Positions 34,740 to 43,276 of a DNA stretch of 64,000 nucleotides are shown here, piece by piece. The DNA is from Deltaproteobacteria bacterium (lineage in GTDB: Bacteria > Desulfobacterota > Desulfobacteria > Desulfobacterales > UBA5852). The stretch covers positions 1 through 64,000 of the forward strand of contig JAHLLS010000028.1 in the NCBI GenBank assembly GCA_020444045.1, written 5' to 3'. Position numbers and translations under genes: made by a program. The notes under the pieces were generated by a model. That model was not told the origin of the DNA. It worked only from the letters and a program-made list of their open reading frames with translations, and ran no database searches. Position 1 is the stretch's first letter, and the number at the start of each line of letters is the position of its first letter.

Positions 34740-35735
34740 TTATGGTTCAGAGTAAATTCGGATTTCGACACGTCGATAGGTTTCATCGTTCGTCTGTTCT
34801 TTCTTTATGAGTGTTTGCGGAACGGCAACGATCTGATCTGCATCGACCCCTTTTCCAATCAAATAATATTTGACGGCCATAACACGGCTTTTGGAAAGCG
34901 ACTCTGCTTGGTCCATATCATCAAATTCGCCGACAAATCCAGTAAGTGCCATTTTTGTATTTAAATTTGAAAGCGCTTGTAGGGCAATGCGGTTCAATTT
35001 GGTCAATTCTTCCTCAGCTGGTAAGTTCGAATCCACGTCGAAAAATATTGAAGCGCTTGGTTTCGTACTCTGCAACTCTGAAACACTTTCCACCATAGTC
35101 AATGATTCCCCGGAGACAGAAGCAACTGTTTTAGCGGTCTTTCGTTCACTATTCTCCTCATTCGGAAATTTGGCTGCTGCAGGCTTTAGCGAAGGGGCTT
35201 CGACAGGGACTGAAGGCTTACTTTCTGAAGTGGCGGTCCTGATGTCGGGCGAGACTACTGTCGGATTTATGTCTCTATACTGCTCCTGCACGGGTTTCTT
35301 TTGGTTCATGTGCTTTAATTGTGCTCTCTGTTGGTTCAATTGATTTAATTGTGCCTTTATCATTGCATGCAATTGGTAGGAGAATTTATTGTCCCAATAA
35401 CCAAGTCTTCCTGTGCGAATTTTGACCATTGTGATGGCACGCCCCTCTTTGGTGAATTGAAACCTCAATGGTGAACCGCGAGGTGTTTCAGACTTAATCA
35501 CGATTCCGTCTCGCGCCTTGCGCCTTTCGTGGATCGGCATCTCCAAAAAGGATATGACCTGGAGTCCGGCCTGGAGGGTTAAATCGTACGGCCCGATATA
35601 GTAACTCACCGCTTCTCCTTGCAAAGTTAGATATGTTCCGTCTTCCATACTCTTGCCGACCCGCATCGTACATCCCAACATTAGGATCAGGCAAAAAGGG
35701 TAAATCAGTATCTCTATAGACTGTTTCGTCAACAT
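34740..35735 (-). CDS. OmpA-like domain lipoprotein
   Basis: A start at 35735 gives 331 residues with a lipobox LMLGC, so it is probably an outer-membrane lipoprotein. The N-terminal part (about 100 residues) has no recognised domain, the middle is a Gln/Lys-rich and then Pro/Ser/Glu-rich linker, and the C-terminal 110 residues look like an OmpA peptidoglycan-binding domain: SIFFDVDSNLP, LTGFVGEFDD, SRVMAVKYYLIGKGVDADQIV and RRVEIRIYSEP. The usual TD/R signature is degenerate (FVGEFDD instead of GHTD), so peptidoglycan binding may be weak. AT-rich codon use suggests transfer. Confidence 0.72.
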   Translation of the reverse strand: MLTKQSIEILIYPFCLILMLGCTMRVGKSMEDGTYLTLQGEAVSYYIGPYDLTLQAGLQVISFLEMPIHERRKARDGIVIKSETPRGSPLRFQFTKEGRAITMVKIRTGRLGYWDNKFSYQLHAMIKAQLNQLNQQRAQLKHMNQKKPVQEQYRDINPTVVSPDIRTATSESKPSVPVEAPSLKPAAAKFPNEENSERKTAKTVASVSGESLTMVESVSELQSTKPSASIFFDVDSNLPAEEELTKLNRIALQALSNLNTKMALTGFVGEFDDMDQAESLSKSRVMAVKYYLIGKGVDADQIVAVPQTLIKKEQTNDETYRRVEIRIYSEP

Positions 35736-35967
35736 GCTTCTAATTTCTCTATGTATATAGGTGGGAAGGATGGGGTTGCGCTTTGATATCGAGGGAAATA
35801 TTTTACCAACAAATATCGATTTACAGCACAAAAGATATTATGGAATTCTTTACTGAAATCGTTTCGAAATCAACAGCTATTACGATCTGTGATCCATTGA
35901 GAATATCACCAAAACCGGTAACTTGGGATATAAATTCCATTACCCGCAGATAACCTCTCAATTGCCG

Positions 35968-36132
35968 TTAACTTTTTTTTGAAGTTACCGTCTGAAAAGA
36001 TGTAATCTGTTGTCTCAATTTTTTGGATTTACATTTTGGACAACTGTACTTCTTCTTTTCATATTCGGAAAGAGAAAGAATTAGGCTAAAAGAATTTTTA
36101 CATTTTTCACAGTGAAAATCATAAGTGGGCAT
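35968..36132 (-). CDS. FmdB-type zinc ribbon protein
   Basis: A start at 36132, with AAGGAAG upstream, gives 54 residues: MPTYDFHCEKCKNSFSL, then YSCPKCKSKKLRQQI. The two CxxC pairs form a zinc ribbon typical of the FmdB/regulatory-protein family. Members are thought to be small nucleic-acid or protein-binding modules, with no proven role for most. Codon use is AT-rich like the rest of this island. Confidence 0.86.
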   Translation of the reverse strand: MPTYDFHCEKCKNSFSLILSLSEYEKKKYSCPKCKSKKLRQQITSFQTVTSKKS

Positions 36133-36498
36133 GTTACACTTCCTTTTATAGGGTTCACACAAATAAATTCATTATGTGGAATTTAGGAGGTGTGCAAAAG
36201 GCAGTTAGGCTGAGGATTCGACTCTAAATATGGAGAACAACTATAGGTCAGCTTGAGCTGGAAAACCAGAGGTTCATTATGAATTTTTATATCAAAACAA
36301 ATGGAATTTGATCAACTATTATATAAAGTTATTGAAAATACATATATATTGAGAACATCATAGTTTGGTCGGAAATACAGATATCTCATCTGAAAATTTT
36401 GAATCAGAACTACCTTTTCTGCAGAACAAATCCCTTGCACCTATGGCTGGCCCTTATCATAAGGCACCTAATAAAAAGCAAAAAAATGGGGATCGGGA
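36133..36498. other. AT-rich intergenic stretch, right edge of the island
   Basis: These 366 bases are clearly AT-rich and hold no supported gene. They contain the promoter side of the FmdB gene. Base composition returns to GC-rich at about 36.5 kb, at the TfoX gene. No terminal repeats, tRNA or integrase gene was seen to explain the island. Confidence 0.4.
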
Positions 36499-36831
36499 TC
36501 ACTCCTTCTTCGGTAGGGTCCGGCAAAAATCGCTCACGATTTTAATGGCGCCTCTGCGCACAGTAGCATCGCGCCAACCCTCGGGCGACAATATAGCCCA
36601 GCCTTTCATGACCCTGCCCGTCACGTCAAAGGGCCGGAAGCGGTCGTCATTGGCCATCATCGTGTTGACGGCCTCCCCGGCACGGATGATGAGTTGGTCC
36701 TGCCAGATGCCCACGCAGATGTTGCCGTGGGTCATGTAGACCACGCCGCCGAACATCTTCTTTTTCTGAACCGTGGCCCAGGTGCTGGTCGTCTCGTCGA
36801 GAATTTTTTCCAGATCGGCACTGTAGCCCAT
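36499..36831 (-). CDS. TfoX N-terminal domain protein
   Basis: A start at 36831 gives 110 residues beginning MGYSADLEKILDETTS. The core WATVQKKKMFGGVVYMTHGNICVGIWQDQLIIR is the TfoX_N motif, with MFGG as hallmark. Stand-alone proteins of this type are common outside competent bacteria and their role is unclear; TfoX itself regulates competence in gamma-proteobacteria. A 40-base gap follows the preceding hypothetical gene on the same strand. Confidence 0.88.
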   Translation of the reverse strand: MGYSADLEKILDETTSTWATVQKKKMFGGVVYMTHGNICVGIWQDQLIIRAGEAVNTMMANDDRFRPFDVTGRVMKGWAILSPEGWRDATVRRGAIKIVSDFCRTLPKKE

Positions 36832-36871
36832 CGTGAGGCGTCCCTTATGTTGCCGTACGCGACGGTCGCCG

Positions 36872-37420
36872 TCAATGCAGGAGCGTGCTATCCCCCGTTT
36901 CCTGCAGGTTAGCCGCGTCCAGGTATTCCCGCACACGCATCGTGGTCGTGCTGAACATGCGCCCGCCGGTAAAAGCGGCGAAGAGGTCGTCGGCCTTGCC
37001 GCAGGCGCGGGCGAATTCCGCCCCGATCACTTCTGAGGGCTCTTTGGCCTCCGGGTGCCGCTGCAGCGCGTCCAGATAGCCATCCAGGCGTTCTTTCAAT
37101 GTCTGGAAATAATCGATATCCTGGCCGGTCATCATTTCGGTGGTTTGCGACAGGCTGCCGGAAAATTCCCGCACCGCTTGCCAGAAGAGTTCGATCAGCC
37201 GCTGCTTTTCCGGCCAATCCGCAAGAAAGTAGGGGATGCTCCAGCCGACACTGATGATCTTCAGGATCTGCAACTCGTATTCCACTGTGGCGGGTTTCAC
37301 CTCCGCCTCCGCCGGCAGTCGCGCCAACAGCCATTTAGTGTCCTCCCGCTCGATAGCGAAGTTGAACAGGTCCTCACCAGCCTGCTGGAGGGGCGTTTTG
37401 TTATCTTCCGGCACGGTCAT
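36872..37420 (-). CDS. Conserved-looking hypothetical protein
   Basis: The 182-residue soluble protein is largely helical and acidic, with no signal peptide. Distinct segments include NFAIEREDTKWLLARLPAEA near the start, KIISVGWSIPYFLAD, TEMMTGQDIDYFQTLKERLD and AFTGGRMFSTTTMRVREYLD. I did not recognise a family. The ATG at 37420 and same-strand spacing to the TfoX gene suggest a real gene, but its function cannot be stated. Confidence 0.68.
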   Translation of the reverse strand: MTVPEDNKTPLQQAGEDLFNFAIEREDTKWLLARLPAEAEVKPATVEYELQILKIISVGWSIPYFLADWPEKQRLIELFWQAVREFSGSLSQTTEMMTGQDIDYFQTLKERLDGYLDALQRHPEAKEPSEVIGAEFARACGKADDLFAAFTGGRMFSTTTMRVREYLDAANLQETGDSTLLH

Positions 37421-37555
37421 GGGATTTTTCGTTGTCCTTCTTCAAACGGGTTTATGGCAAAGGGGCCGAGGATTCCGGGGGTCAAGGGTTTGGCGGGCGA
37501 TACGTTCATCGCATTTTGAGATGACCTCAAAAAAAGTCGCTGAAATATTTTTTTT

Positions 37556-37628
37556 CGTCATCCCTGCACAGGCGGAGATCCAGTTGTTTCAATGGGTGTT
37601 AGACTCCCGCCTTCGCGGGAGTGACGGC
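37556..37628. repeat. Palindromic intergenic repeat (CGTCATCCC type)
   Basis: The element begins CGTCATCCCTGC and ends GGGAGTGACGG, which are imperfect inverted copies of each other, with a hairpin CTCCCGCCTTCGCGGGAG near the right end. This resembles the very common CGTCATTCCCGCGAAAGCGGG class of dispersed repeats in proteobacteria. A half-copy (GGAATGACA...CCGTCATCCC) lies at about 21074-21113 beside structured repeat copy A. Confidence 0.6.
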
Positions 37629-37643
37629 TAAAATACTTTTTAC

Positions 37644-37680
37644 GATTCCATCTTTTCTTCTCACGTGATAGAAAATGAGG
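37644..37680 (+). repeat. Tail fragment of the dispersed structured repeat (copy C)
   Basis: The segment ending TCACGTGATAGAAAATGAG matches the terminal palindrome of copies A and B (CTTTCACGTGAAAGAAAA) with few changes, but the upstream 170 bases of the element are missing. It lies directly before the photolyase stop codon. Confidence 0.5.
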
Positions 37681-37683
37681 AGA

Positions 37684-39060
37684 CTATTCAAGACCACGGA
37701 CGCGCTCGTCGATTTTCTTAACATAGCCCTTGATGTCGCACTTGCGCTCCAGCCCGGAGGCCGCCATGTACCGTATTTTCCCGAAGATGGGCCGCTCGAA
37801 CCAGGCCCGGTCGTGCTTGCCGAAAACCCAGGCCACTCCGGCGTAGGAGTTCGGGTCTCTTCCATCGAGGAAGTATTTGTTGTTGAGGGACAGGGTCGTG
37901 ACGAAGGCCTCTTCCGGCGAGGCCGACCACTCCAGAATCTTCTTGCCCCAGTACATGCGCATGTAATTGTGCATGAAGCCTGTGTAGCGCATCTCCCGCA
38001 TGGCAGCGTTCCAATACGGGTCGTGGGTATCGCCGTTTTCAAGTGTTTCCCGGTCGTAGATACGGTCACGGTCGTCTCCGGCATGCTCGGCCAGGGTTTT
38101 GCGGGCCCAGTCCGGCAGGCAGGCATAGCGGTCGTAATCCGGCGTGTACCAGACAAAATTGAGCGCCAGCTCCCGGCGCACGATCAGTTCTTCCAGGTAG
38201 GCCGCCCGGTCGATCCCCTGCCCTTCACGGGCCTCGCGCACCTTCAGGGCCAGGTAGACCGGTGAAATGTGACCGAAGTGCAAATAGGGACTCATGTGGG
38301 AAATGTCATCGGTCTGGGGCTGGTTGCGATGATCGTTGTAGTGCGCCAGGTGATGCTTGATGAACCGGCGCAAGTGCTTCTTGGCCTGTTTGGTGCCCCC
38401 TTTGAAAAACTGATCCACGGGCGGCACACTGCGGTCGATGTCCAGCCGGCGCAGGATGCGAGCCGGCTCCTTCAGACGCAATCCGGGAATTCGCAGCCCC
38501 GCGGCGGAATGTTTGATACGCGGCGAGCGCGGTAAGGTCTGGAAACGCTCGACATGGCGCATGATCCGGGGCCGAATGGTACGGGCCGCATACTCGGCTT
38601 TTTCGGACACCACCGCCACCGGAACGATAGCATCGCTTTCCACCTGCAGTACGCGGCAATCCGCTTCCCGGGCGACCTGATCGCGCCAGGCCCGCTGGTG
38701 ACGCAGGTAGCCCACGTCACAGACAATCAGGGCGGCGGCGTGGCCGATGTTGAGCGCCACCTCCGGGGGATTGCCCAATCGGACAACCATGCCGATGCCC
38801 CGTTTTTGCAGCGCCGCCGCAACGTCCTGCAGCCCTTCCAGCATGAACTGGAAGTGACGCGAATTGGCCTCGGGGTAGGCATCCGTCAGGCCGAAGGCCA
38901 CCAGCAGGGGCAGCCCGGCCCGGTTGGCTTCACGAATGGCGACATTGAGGGCGTGATTGTATTCGACGCGCTGGGACTGCTGCATCCAGTAGAGGACATA
39001 GCGCCCCTTGCGAACCTCGCGATCATTCAACCGTGTGACGCGCTCATCAACGACGGACAT
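37684..39060 (-). CDS. phr: Deoxyribodipyrimidine photolyase, class II
   Basis: The start at 39060 has AGGAGGAG upstream and gives 458 residues. Class II features are visible: RKGRYVLYWMQQSQRVEYNHAL at the N-terminal, LPLLVAFGLTDAYPEAN, then in the FAD domain HFGHISPVYLALKVREA, RRELALNFVWYTP, TGFMHNYMRMYWGKKILEW and GVAWVFGKHDRAWFERPIFGKIRYM. It repairs cyclobutane pyrimidine dimers with blue light and FAD. It lies in a minus-strand block downstream of DUF523/DUF1722 and DUF2867 genes that often accompany phr. Confidence 0.94.
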   Translation of the reverse strand: MSVVDERVTRLNDREVRKGRYVLYWMQQSQRVEYNHALNVAIREANRAGLPLLVAFGLTDAYPEANSRHFQFMLEGLQDVAAALQKRGIGMVVRLGNPPEVALNIGHAAALIVCDVGYLRHQRAWRDQVAREADCRVLQVESDAIVPVAVVSEKAEYAARTIRPRIMRHVERFQTLPRSPRIKHSAAGLRIPGLRLKEPARILRRLDIDRSVPPVDQFFKGGTKQAKKHLRRFIKHHLAHYNDHRNQPQTDDISHMSPYLHFGHISPVYLALKVREAREGQGIDRAAYLEELIVRRELALNFVWYTPDYDRYACLPDWARKTLAEHAGDDRDRIYDRETLENGDTHDPYWNAAMREMRYTGFMHNYMRMYWGKKILEWSASPEEAFVTTLSLNNKYFLDGRDPNSYAGVAWVFGKHDRAWFERPIFGKIRYMAASGLERKCDIKGYVKKIDERVRGLE

Positions 39061-39105
39061 GCCGCTCCTCCTGGACATCGATAGTCGACACCGCCCCCTC
39101 CCCAA

Positions 39106-40614
39106 TCAGGGTTTTGTCGCCAAATTCTCCATTACCCGTCGCTGTTCCAGCCATTCGTGCAGTTCCGCGACGGTTTGGGACAGCTGGTAGCGGCCGTCGG
39201 CAAACACTCCGTAATCGCCGCCGCCGGCCATGGCAGAAGAGAACCGCACCGTATTGGCATAGAACAACCAGGCATCGCTCCATTTGCGTTCCACGGCCTC
39301 GTCGAAAGGACTCTCGCCCTGTCCCAGCCCCCGGGCGTAACCGCGCATCCAGGCTTCGTTCATGATGTCGGTAAGGGTCAGGGTCGTGACATTGGTCTGG
39401 CGAATCGTGTTGCCAAAGCGCTGCCAGTGCCCCTGTACCCACGAGGTGTCGTGGCAGGCCAGGCAGGTGGCCTGCATGGTGCGGGTGTTGGCATCCTGTT
39501 CATCTTCGGACAGCAGGAACTCACTGGCCATGCCGCCGTTGAAATCCGTAGGCAACGGCAGGCCGTCTTTGTTGCGAATGATGGTGGTATCTGGCGACTT
39601 GGGCTGGGGGTGCGCATAGATCAGCCCAAAAATGCGCCAGGACAAGCGATTCTTCATTTCATGGGTGCGCTCGTTGATGATCTCGCCCTCGGTATTGGTC
39701 AACAGGCTGACATGGCAAACCGCGCAGGTGGGGGCCGTAAAGTCCTTGCCGATGGTCCAGGGCGTCTTCGCGAAATCCCACTCCTCGTGTTTGGAGGAAT
39801 AGATATTGCCGTGTTTGCTGGAGACATAAACCTTGTAGGCCGGGACGTCCGGCCCGACATGGCATTCTTTGCAGGTGTGCGGTTTGCGGGCCATCTCCAT
39901 GGAAAAGCTGTGTCGGGGATGGCAGGCCGTACAGGCCCCCTTGCTGCCGTCCAGGTTAATGCGGCCAACCCCCTGGTTGGGCCAGCCGGCGATGACGGGA
40001 AACTCCAGTTCACCGGCGTCCGTGTCCCGCACCTCGGTTTCGGTAACCTTGAGGACGGTGCCGTGGCAGTAGTAACAGGCATCGGCCTTGGTATCCGCAT
40101 TTTCGGCCGCGACTTTGATCTTGCCGTGTTCCAGCGACGGCGTCCCCAGAATAGAGCGCTGGAGCTGCTGATAAATGGTATTGTCGGCGAGATTGGCGTA
40201 GGCATGCGACATGATGTTGCGCGTGTATTGGTCGGCCTCGGTGGCATGGCAGGTGCGGCAGTCGTCCGGACTGACCACCACGTGCACGTTGTAACCGTTG
40301 TGTTCAAACGTGTCGGCATGGGCATCCGGCCGCAGGGTGTGGCATTCGGCGCAGCCCACGGCCACCCCCTGCAACGCTTCAGGCACATCTGTACTGGACA
40401 CCTTGCGGGCCGGGTCCGCAACCGCCATGGCCGCTTGGGGGGTAATAGCCGCATGACGGCCGGTGCGCCAGCCCTCCACGATGCCGGGATGAAAAATGGC
40501 ATGGCAATCAAGGCATTCCTGGGTGGCCTCACTAACCGGGGCTTCCTGGCACCATCCGGCACCAGCCATCAGCGCCCACGCGACAGCGGTCATTACAATC
40601 CAACGCTTCATCAA
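39106..40614 (-). CDS. Octaheme cytochrome c, hydroxylamine oxidoreductase family
   Basis: The 502-residue protein has a signal peptide (AVAWALMAGAGWCQ) and eight CxxCH heme motifs in order: CLDCH, CAECH, CRTCH, CYYCH, CTACH, CKECH, CAVCH, CLACH. Spacing, the long C-terminal helix region and the C-terminal DYGVFADGRYQLSQT segment fit the HAO-like multiheme family. Members oxidise hydroxylamine or, in non-nitrifiers, reduce nitrite or hydroxylamine in the periplasm. Whether the cross-link tyrosine of the P460 heme is kept needs an alignment. No NapC/NrfH-type quinol partner is adjacent. Confidence 0.87.
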   Translation of the reverse strand: MMKRWIVMTAVAWALMAGAGWCQEAPVSEATQECLDCHAIFHPGIVEGWRTGRHAAITPQAAMAVADPARKVSSTDVPEALQGVAVGCAECHTLRPDAHADTFEHNGYNVHVVVSPDDCRTCHATEADQYTRNIMSHAYANLADNTIYQQLQRSILGTPSLEHGKIKVAAENADTKADACYYCHGTVLKVTETEVRDTDAGELEFPVIAGWPNQGVGRINLDGSKGACTACHPRHSFSMEMARKPHTCKECHVGPDVPAYKVYVSSKHGNIYSSKHEEWDFAKTPWTIGKDFTAPTCAVCHVSLLTNTEGEIINERTHEMKNRLSWRIFGLIYAHPQPKSPDTTIIRNKDGLPLPTDFNGGMASEFLLSEDEQDANTRTMQATCLACHDTSWVQGHWQRFGNTIRQTNVTTLTLTDIMNEAWMRGYARGLGQGESPFDEAVERKWSDAWLFYANTVRFSSAMAGGGDYGVFADGRYQLSQTVAELHEWLEQRRVMENLATKP

Positions 40615-40727
40615 GGCAGTCTCCTGTTCGTCAGGGATGTTTAAAGGGCTTCATTTAAGGTACTGTGCGAGGGCATGATAACGAAAATGGAATATTTCGT
40701 CCAGTCTGCGCTGCACTCTCACAGTGC

Positions 40728-42251
40728 TCAAAGCCGGCACACCACCGGATCCTCGACCGTAATCTTATGCGGGCCGTCCATCACCCGCTTGCCGGAAAGC
40801 TGGGCCACACGCCTGAGCATCCCCTCGAAGAGCCATTGATGGGCCGGGAGCAGGGCGTACCAATAGGCAATGCCGGCCAAGCCGCGGGGTAGAAAACGCG
40901 CCACCATGTCCACCGCGACCCGCCGGGGCCCCTCGGGCTGGAGGGTGAATTCGAGCAGGGCATCGCCGGGGGCTTTCATTTCCGCCAGCAGCAACAGCCG
41001 CCGGGGCGGCTCGACCGCCACCACCCGCCAGAAATCGAGGCCGTCCCCCACCCGCAAATCCACCGGGTGCCGCCGGCCCCGGCGCAGCCCCGGACCGCCC
41101 ACGGCACGGTCCATCATGCCCCGCAAGCGCCACAGGGGTTGCGCAAAATACCAGCCGTTGCGGCCGCCAATGCGCTGGACGGTCTGCCAGACTTCCTCCG
41201 CGGAGGCTTCCAGAACAATGCGATGACCGCCGCGCATGACCGTCCCGCCCGCATAATCGGCATCGCCACAGGTGGTCCATTCCGGCGGCAGCACCCCCCC
41301 GCCGTCAAACCAGCAGGTGTCCACCTGCTCCTGTCGCAGGCGCTCCAGTGCCATACGGATGGTGTCACGACTATCGACCAGCTTCACCGGCACCATGTCA
41401 TGAATGCGATTGTCGCCGCATACCACCGGGATGCTAAGCCCCTCGGCGAGAGGCTGGGCAATGGAAGACGGTACCGGGGTGACCAGATGAACCCATTTGG
41501 CGCTCAGCCAGGGCGTCAGCACCGGCACCGGGAAAATGATTCGTTTCCGCAGCCCGGCCTCTTCGGCATACAGGTGAATCAGGTCGCGATAGGTCACCAC
41601 GTCCGGACCGCCAATGTCGAGGGTCTGCCCGATGGTGGCGGGCGCAGACAAACAGCCGGCAAGGTAGTCCAGTACGTTGCGAATCGCAATTGGCTGGCAG
41701 GGGGTCTGGACCCAGCGCGGGGTAATCATGACGGGCAGGCGGTCCACCAGGTAGCGCAGCATTTCAAACGAAGCGCTGCCGGAACCGAGAATCATGGCTG
41801 CCCTTAGGTTCGTCACGGGCACCGCCCCGGCCTGGAGGATCTGCTCGACTTCGTGGCGGGACTTGAGGTGTTTGCTCAGAGCTTCGTGGCTTTTCTCCCC
41901 CAGGCCGCCCAGATAGATGATGCGGGTCAGGTTGTTTTCTTCGGCGGCCGCCACCATGTTAGCGGCGGCGGTGCGGTCCGCCGACGCGAATTGCCCTTTC
42001 TGGGCATTCATGGAATGGATCAGATAATAGGCCACCCCGCAGCCCTGCGCCGCCGCGACGAAGGCATCGCGATCCAGGGCATCCCCGGCAACGATCTCCA
42101 GTGCCGGATGCCGGCCCCAGGGGCGGCAGTAAAGGCGCTCGGGCGATCGTGCCATGGCCCGCACCCGATACCCGGCCTCCAGCAGACGCGGGATCAGCCG
42201 CCCTCCCACGTATCCGGTGCCACCCGTCATCAGAATCAGTTTGTCTTCCAT
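40728..42251 (-). CDS. SDR/NmrA-like NAD(P)-binding protein with C-terminal DUF2867 domain
   Basis: About 507 residues from 42251 (an ATG at 42263 is also possible). The N-terminal Rossmann domain has LMTGGTGYVGGRLIPRLLEAGY, and residues to about 290 look like an atypical SDR (NDUFA9/YbjT-like). The C-terminal 200 residues form a DUF2867-type domain: RRHPVDLRVGDGLDFWRVVAVEPPRRLLLLAEMK. This two-domain protein often lies in light- or stress-response loci with phr. The substrate is unknown. Confidence 0.86.
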   Translation of the reverse strand: MEDKLILMTGGTGYVGGRLIPRLLEAGYRVRAMARSPERLYCRPWGRHPALEIVAGDALDRDAFVAAAQGCGVAYYLIHSMNAQKGQFASADRTAAANMVAAAEENNLTRIIYLGGLGEKSHEALSKHLKSRHEVEQILQAGAVPVTNLRAAMILGSGSASFEMLRYLVDRLPVMITPRWVQTPCQPIAIRNVLDYLAGCLSAPATIGQTLDIGGPDVVTYRDLIHLYAEEAGLRKRIIFPVPVLTPWLSAKWVHLVTPVPSSIAQPLAEGLSIPVVCGDNRIHDMVPVKLVDSRDTIRMALERLRQEQVDTCWFDGGGVLPPEWTTCGDADYAGGTVMRGGHRIVLEASAEEVWQTVQRIGGRNGWYFAQPLWRLRGMMDRAVGGPGLRRGRRHPVDLRVGDGLDFWRVVAVEPPRRLLLLAEMKAPGDALLEFTLQPEGPRRVAVDMVARFLPRGLAGIAYWYALLPAHQWLFEGMLRRVAQLSGKRVMDGPHKITVEDPVVCRL

Positions 42252-42271
42252 GATGATTCCCATTTATTCGT

Positions 42272-43222
42272 CTATACATGATTATGCAGCTGCAACTCCA
42301 CGGGATGCGGGTTCAAATAGGTCTGCTGGCGTAAATAGGGCTGGTCGTATTTGCGCACGAAGTGGCGAAACAGGGTCAGCGGCACCACCAGCGGTATCAG
42401 CTGCCGGTGGTAGCGATCGATGACCTCGAGCAACTCCTGCTTTTCGTCCGCCGACAAATCCTTCTTGAAATATCCCAGCATGTGCTGCAAAACGTTGACG
42501 TTCTTGCGCGTGGTGGTCTTGAGCCGCAGGGCTTCCAGAAGCTGTTCTTCGTATTCATGGTAAAGCGGTCGGCACTCCTTGGCTTTCCCACCCGCCACCA
42601 GCTTCCCCATGGCATTCAGGTGTTTGGGGCTGTGGGCCATGAGCAAGAGTTTGTTGCGGGAGTGAAAATCCACCACGTTGCCCACACAGGAACGCCGCGA
42701 ACGGGTTTCGCGCCAGCGCTTCAGGGTAAATACCTGCTCGATGAAATTCTCCCGGATGGCGGGGTTGTGCAGGCGCCCGTCGTCTTCCACCGGGATCAGG
42801 GGGAACTGATCCATGAAGGCCCGGGCAAAAATACCCACCCCTTTCTTCTCGGGGTGGCCCTTGGCGTTGTAGACTTTCACCCGCACCATACCGCTGCTGG
42901 GGGAGTCACACTTGAAAACGAACCCGCAAAGATCCTCCTGGGCCAAATCTTTCAGGCGCCCGCGGGCCCATTGCTGCATGGCATCCGTGTGGTCGACCTT
43001 GGTCTTGGTCGTGATCAGACGCGGATTGTAGGCATCGCCTACCAGACGAAGCGTTTCCCGCGGGATGCCCAGGCCCACCTCCACCTCCGGGCAGACCGGC
43101 ACCCATTCCACGAACTGGCCCAGCGTCTCCACGAGATAGCGATCGCGCTGGTGCCCCCCGTTCCAGCGTACATTGTTGCCCAGCAGACACGAACTGATTC
43201 CCAGTTTGATTTTCTCTTCCAT
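42272..43222 (-). CDS. DUF523 and DUF1722 domain protein (YbgA family)
   Basis: A start at 43222, with GGGGAGG upstream, gives 316 residues. The N-terminal DUF523 domain shows GISSCLLGNNVRWNGGHQRD and CPEVEVGLGIPRETLRLVG. The C-terminal DUF1722 domain (YbgA) has FHSRNKLLLMAHSPKHLNAMGKLVA and ADEKQELLEVIDRYHRQLIPLVVPLTLFRH. In E. coli ybgA is adjacent to phr, so the neighbourhood here fits. Biochemical function is not established. Confidence 0.92.
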   Translation of the reverse strand: MEEKIKLGISSCLLGNNVRWNGGHQRDRYLVETLGQFVEWVPVCPEVEVGLGIPRETLRLVGDAYNPRLITTKTKVDHTDAMQQWARGRLKDLAQEDLCGFVFKCDSPSSGMVRVKVYNAKGHPEKKGVGIFARAFMDQFPLIPVEDDGRLHNPAIRENFIEQVFTLKRWRETRSRRSCVGNVVDFHSRNKLLLMAHSPKHLNAMGKLVAGGKAKECRPLYHEYEEQLLEALRLKTTTRKNVNVLQHMLGYFKKDLSADEKQELLEVIDRYHRQLIPLVVPLTLFRHFVRKYDQPYLRQQTYLNPHPVELQLHNHV

Positions 43223-43276
43223 AATTCCTCCCCCAAGGTGACCCATTCATGGATGCCGCCGCCGGCATTTTATTTT

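Noticed and set aside
36365..36739. Plus-strand frame overlapping the TfoX gene
   Set aside because: The minus strand has the TfoX hallmark; this frame has no start signal or similarity.
39157..40644. A 495-codon open frame on the plus strand opposite the octaheme cytochrome gene
   Set aside because: The minus strand carries eight CxxCH motifs and a signal peptide, while the plus-strand translation shows no motif; it is a shadow.
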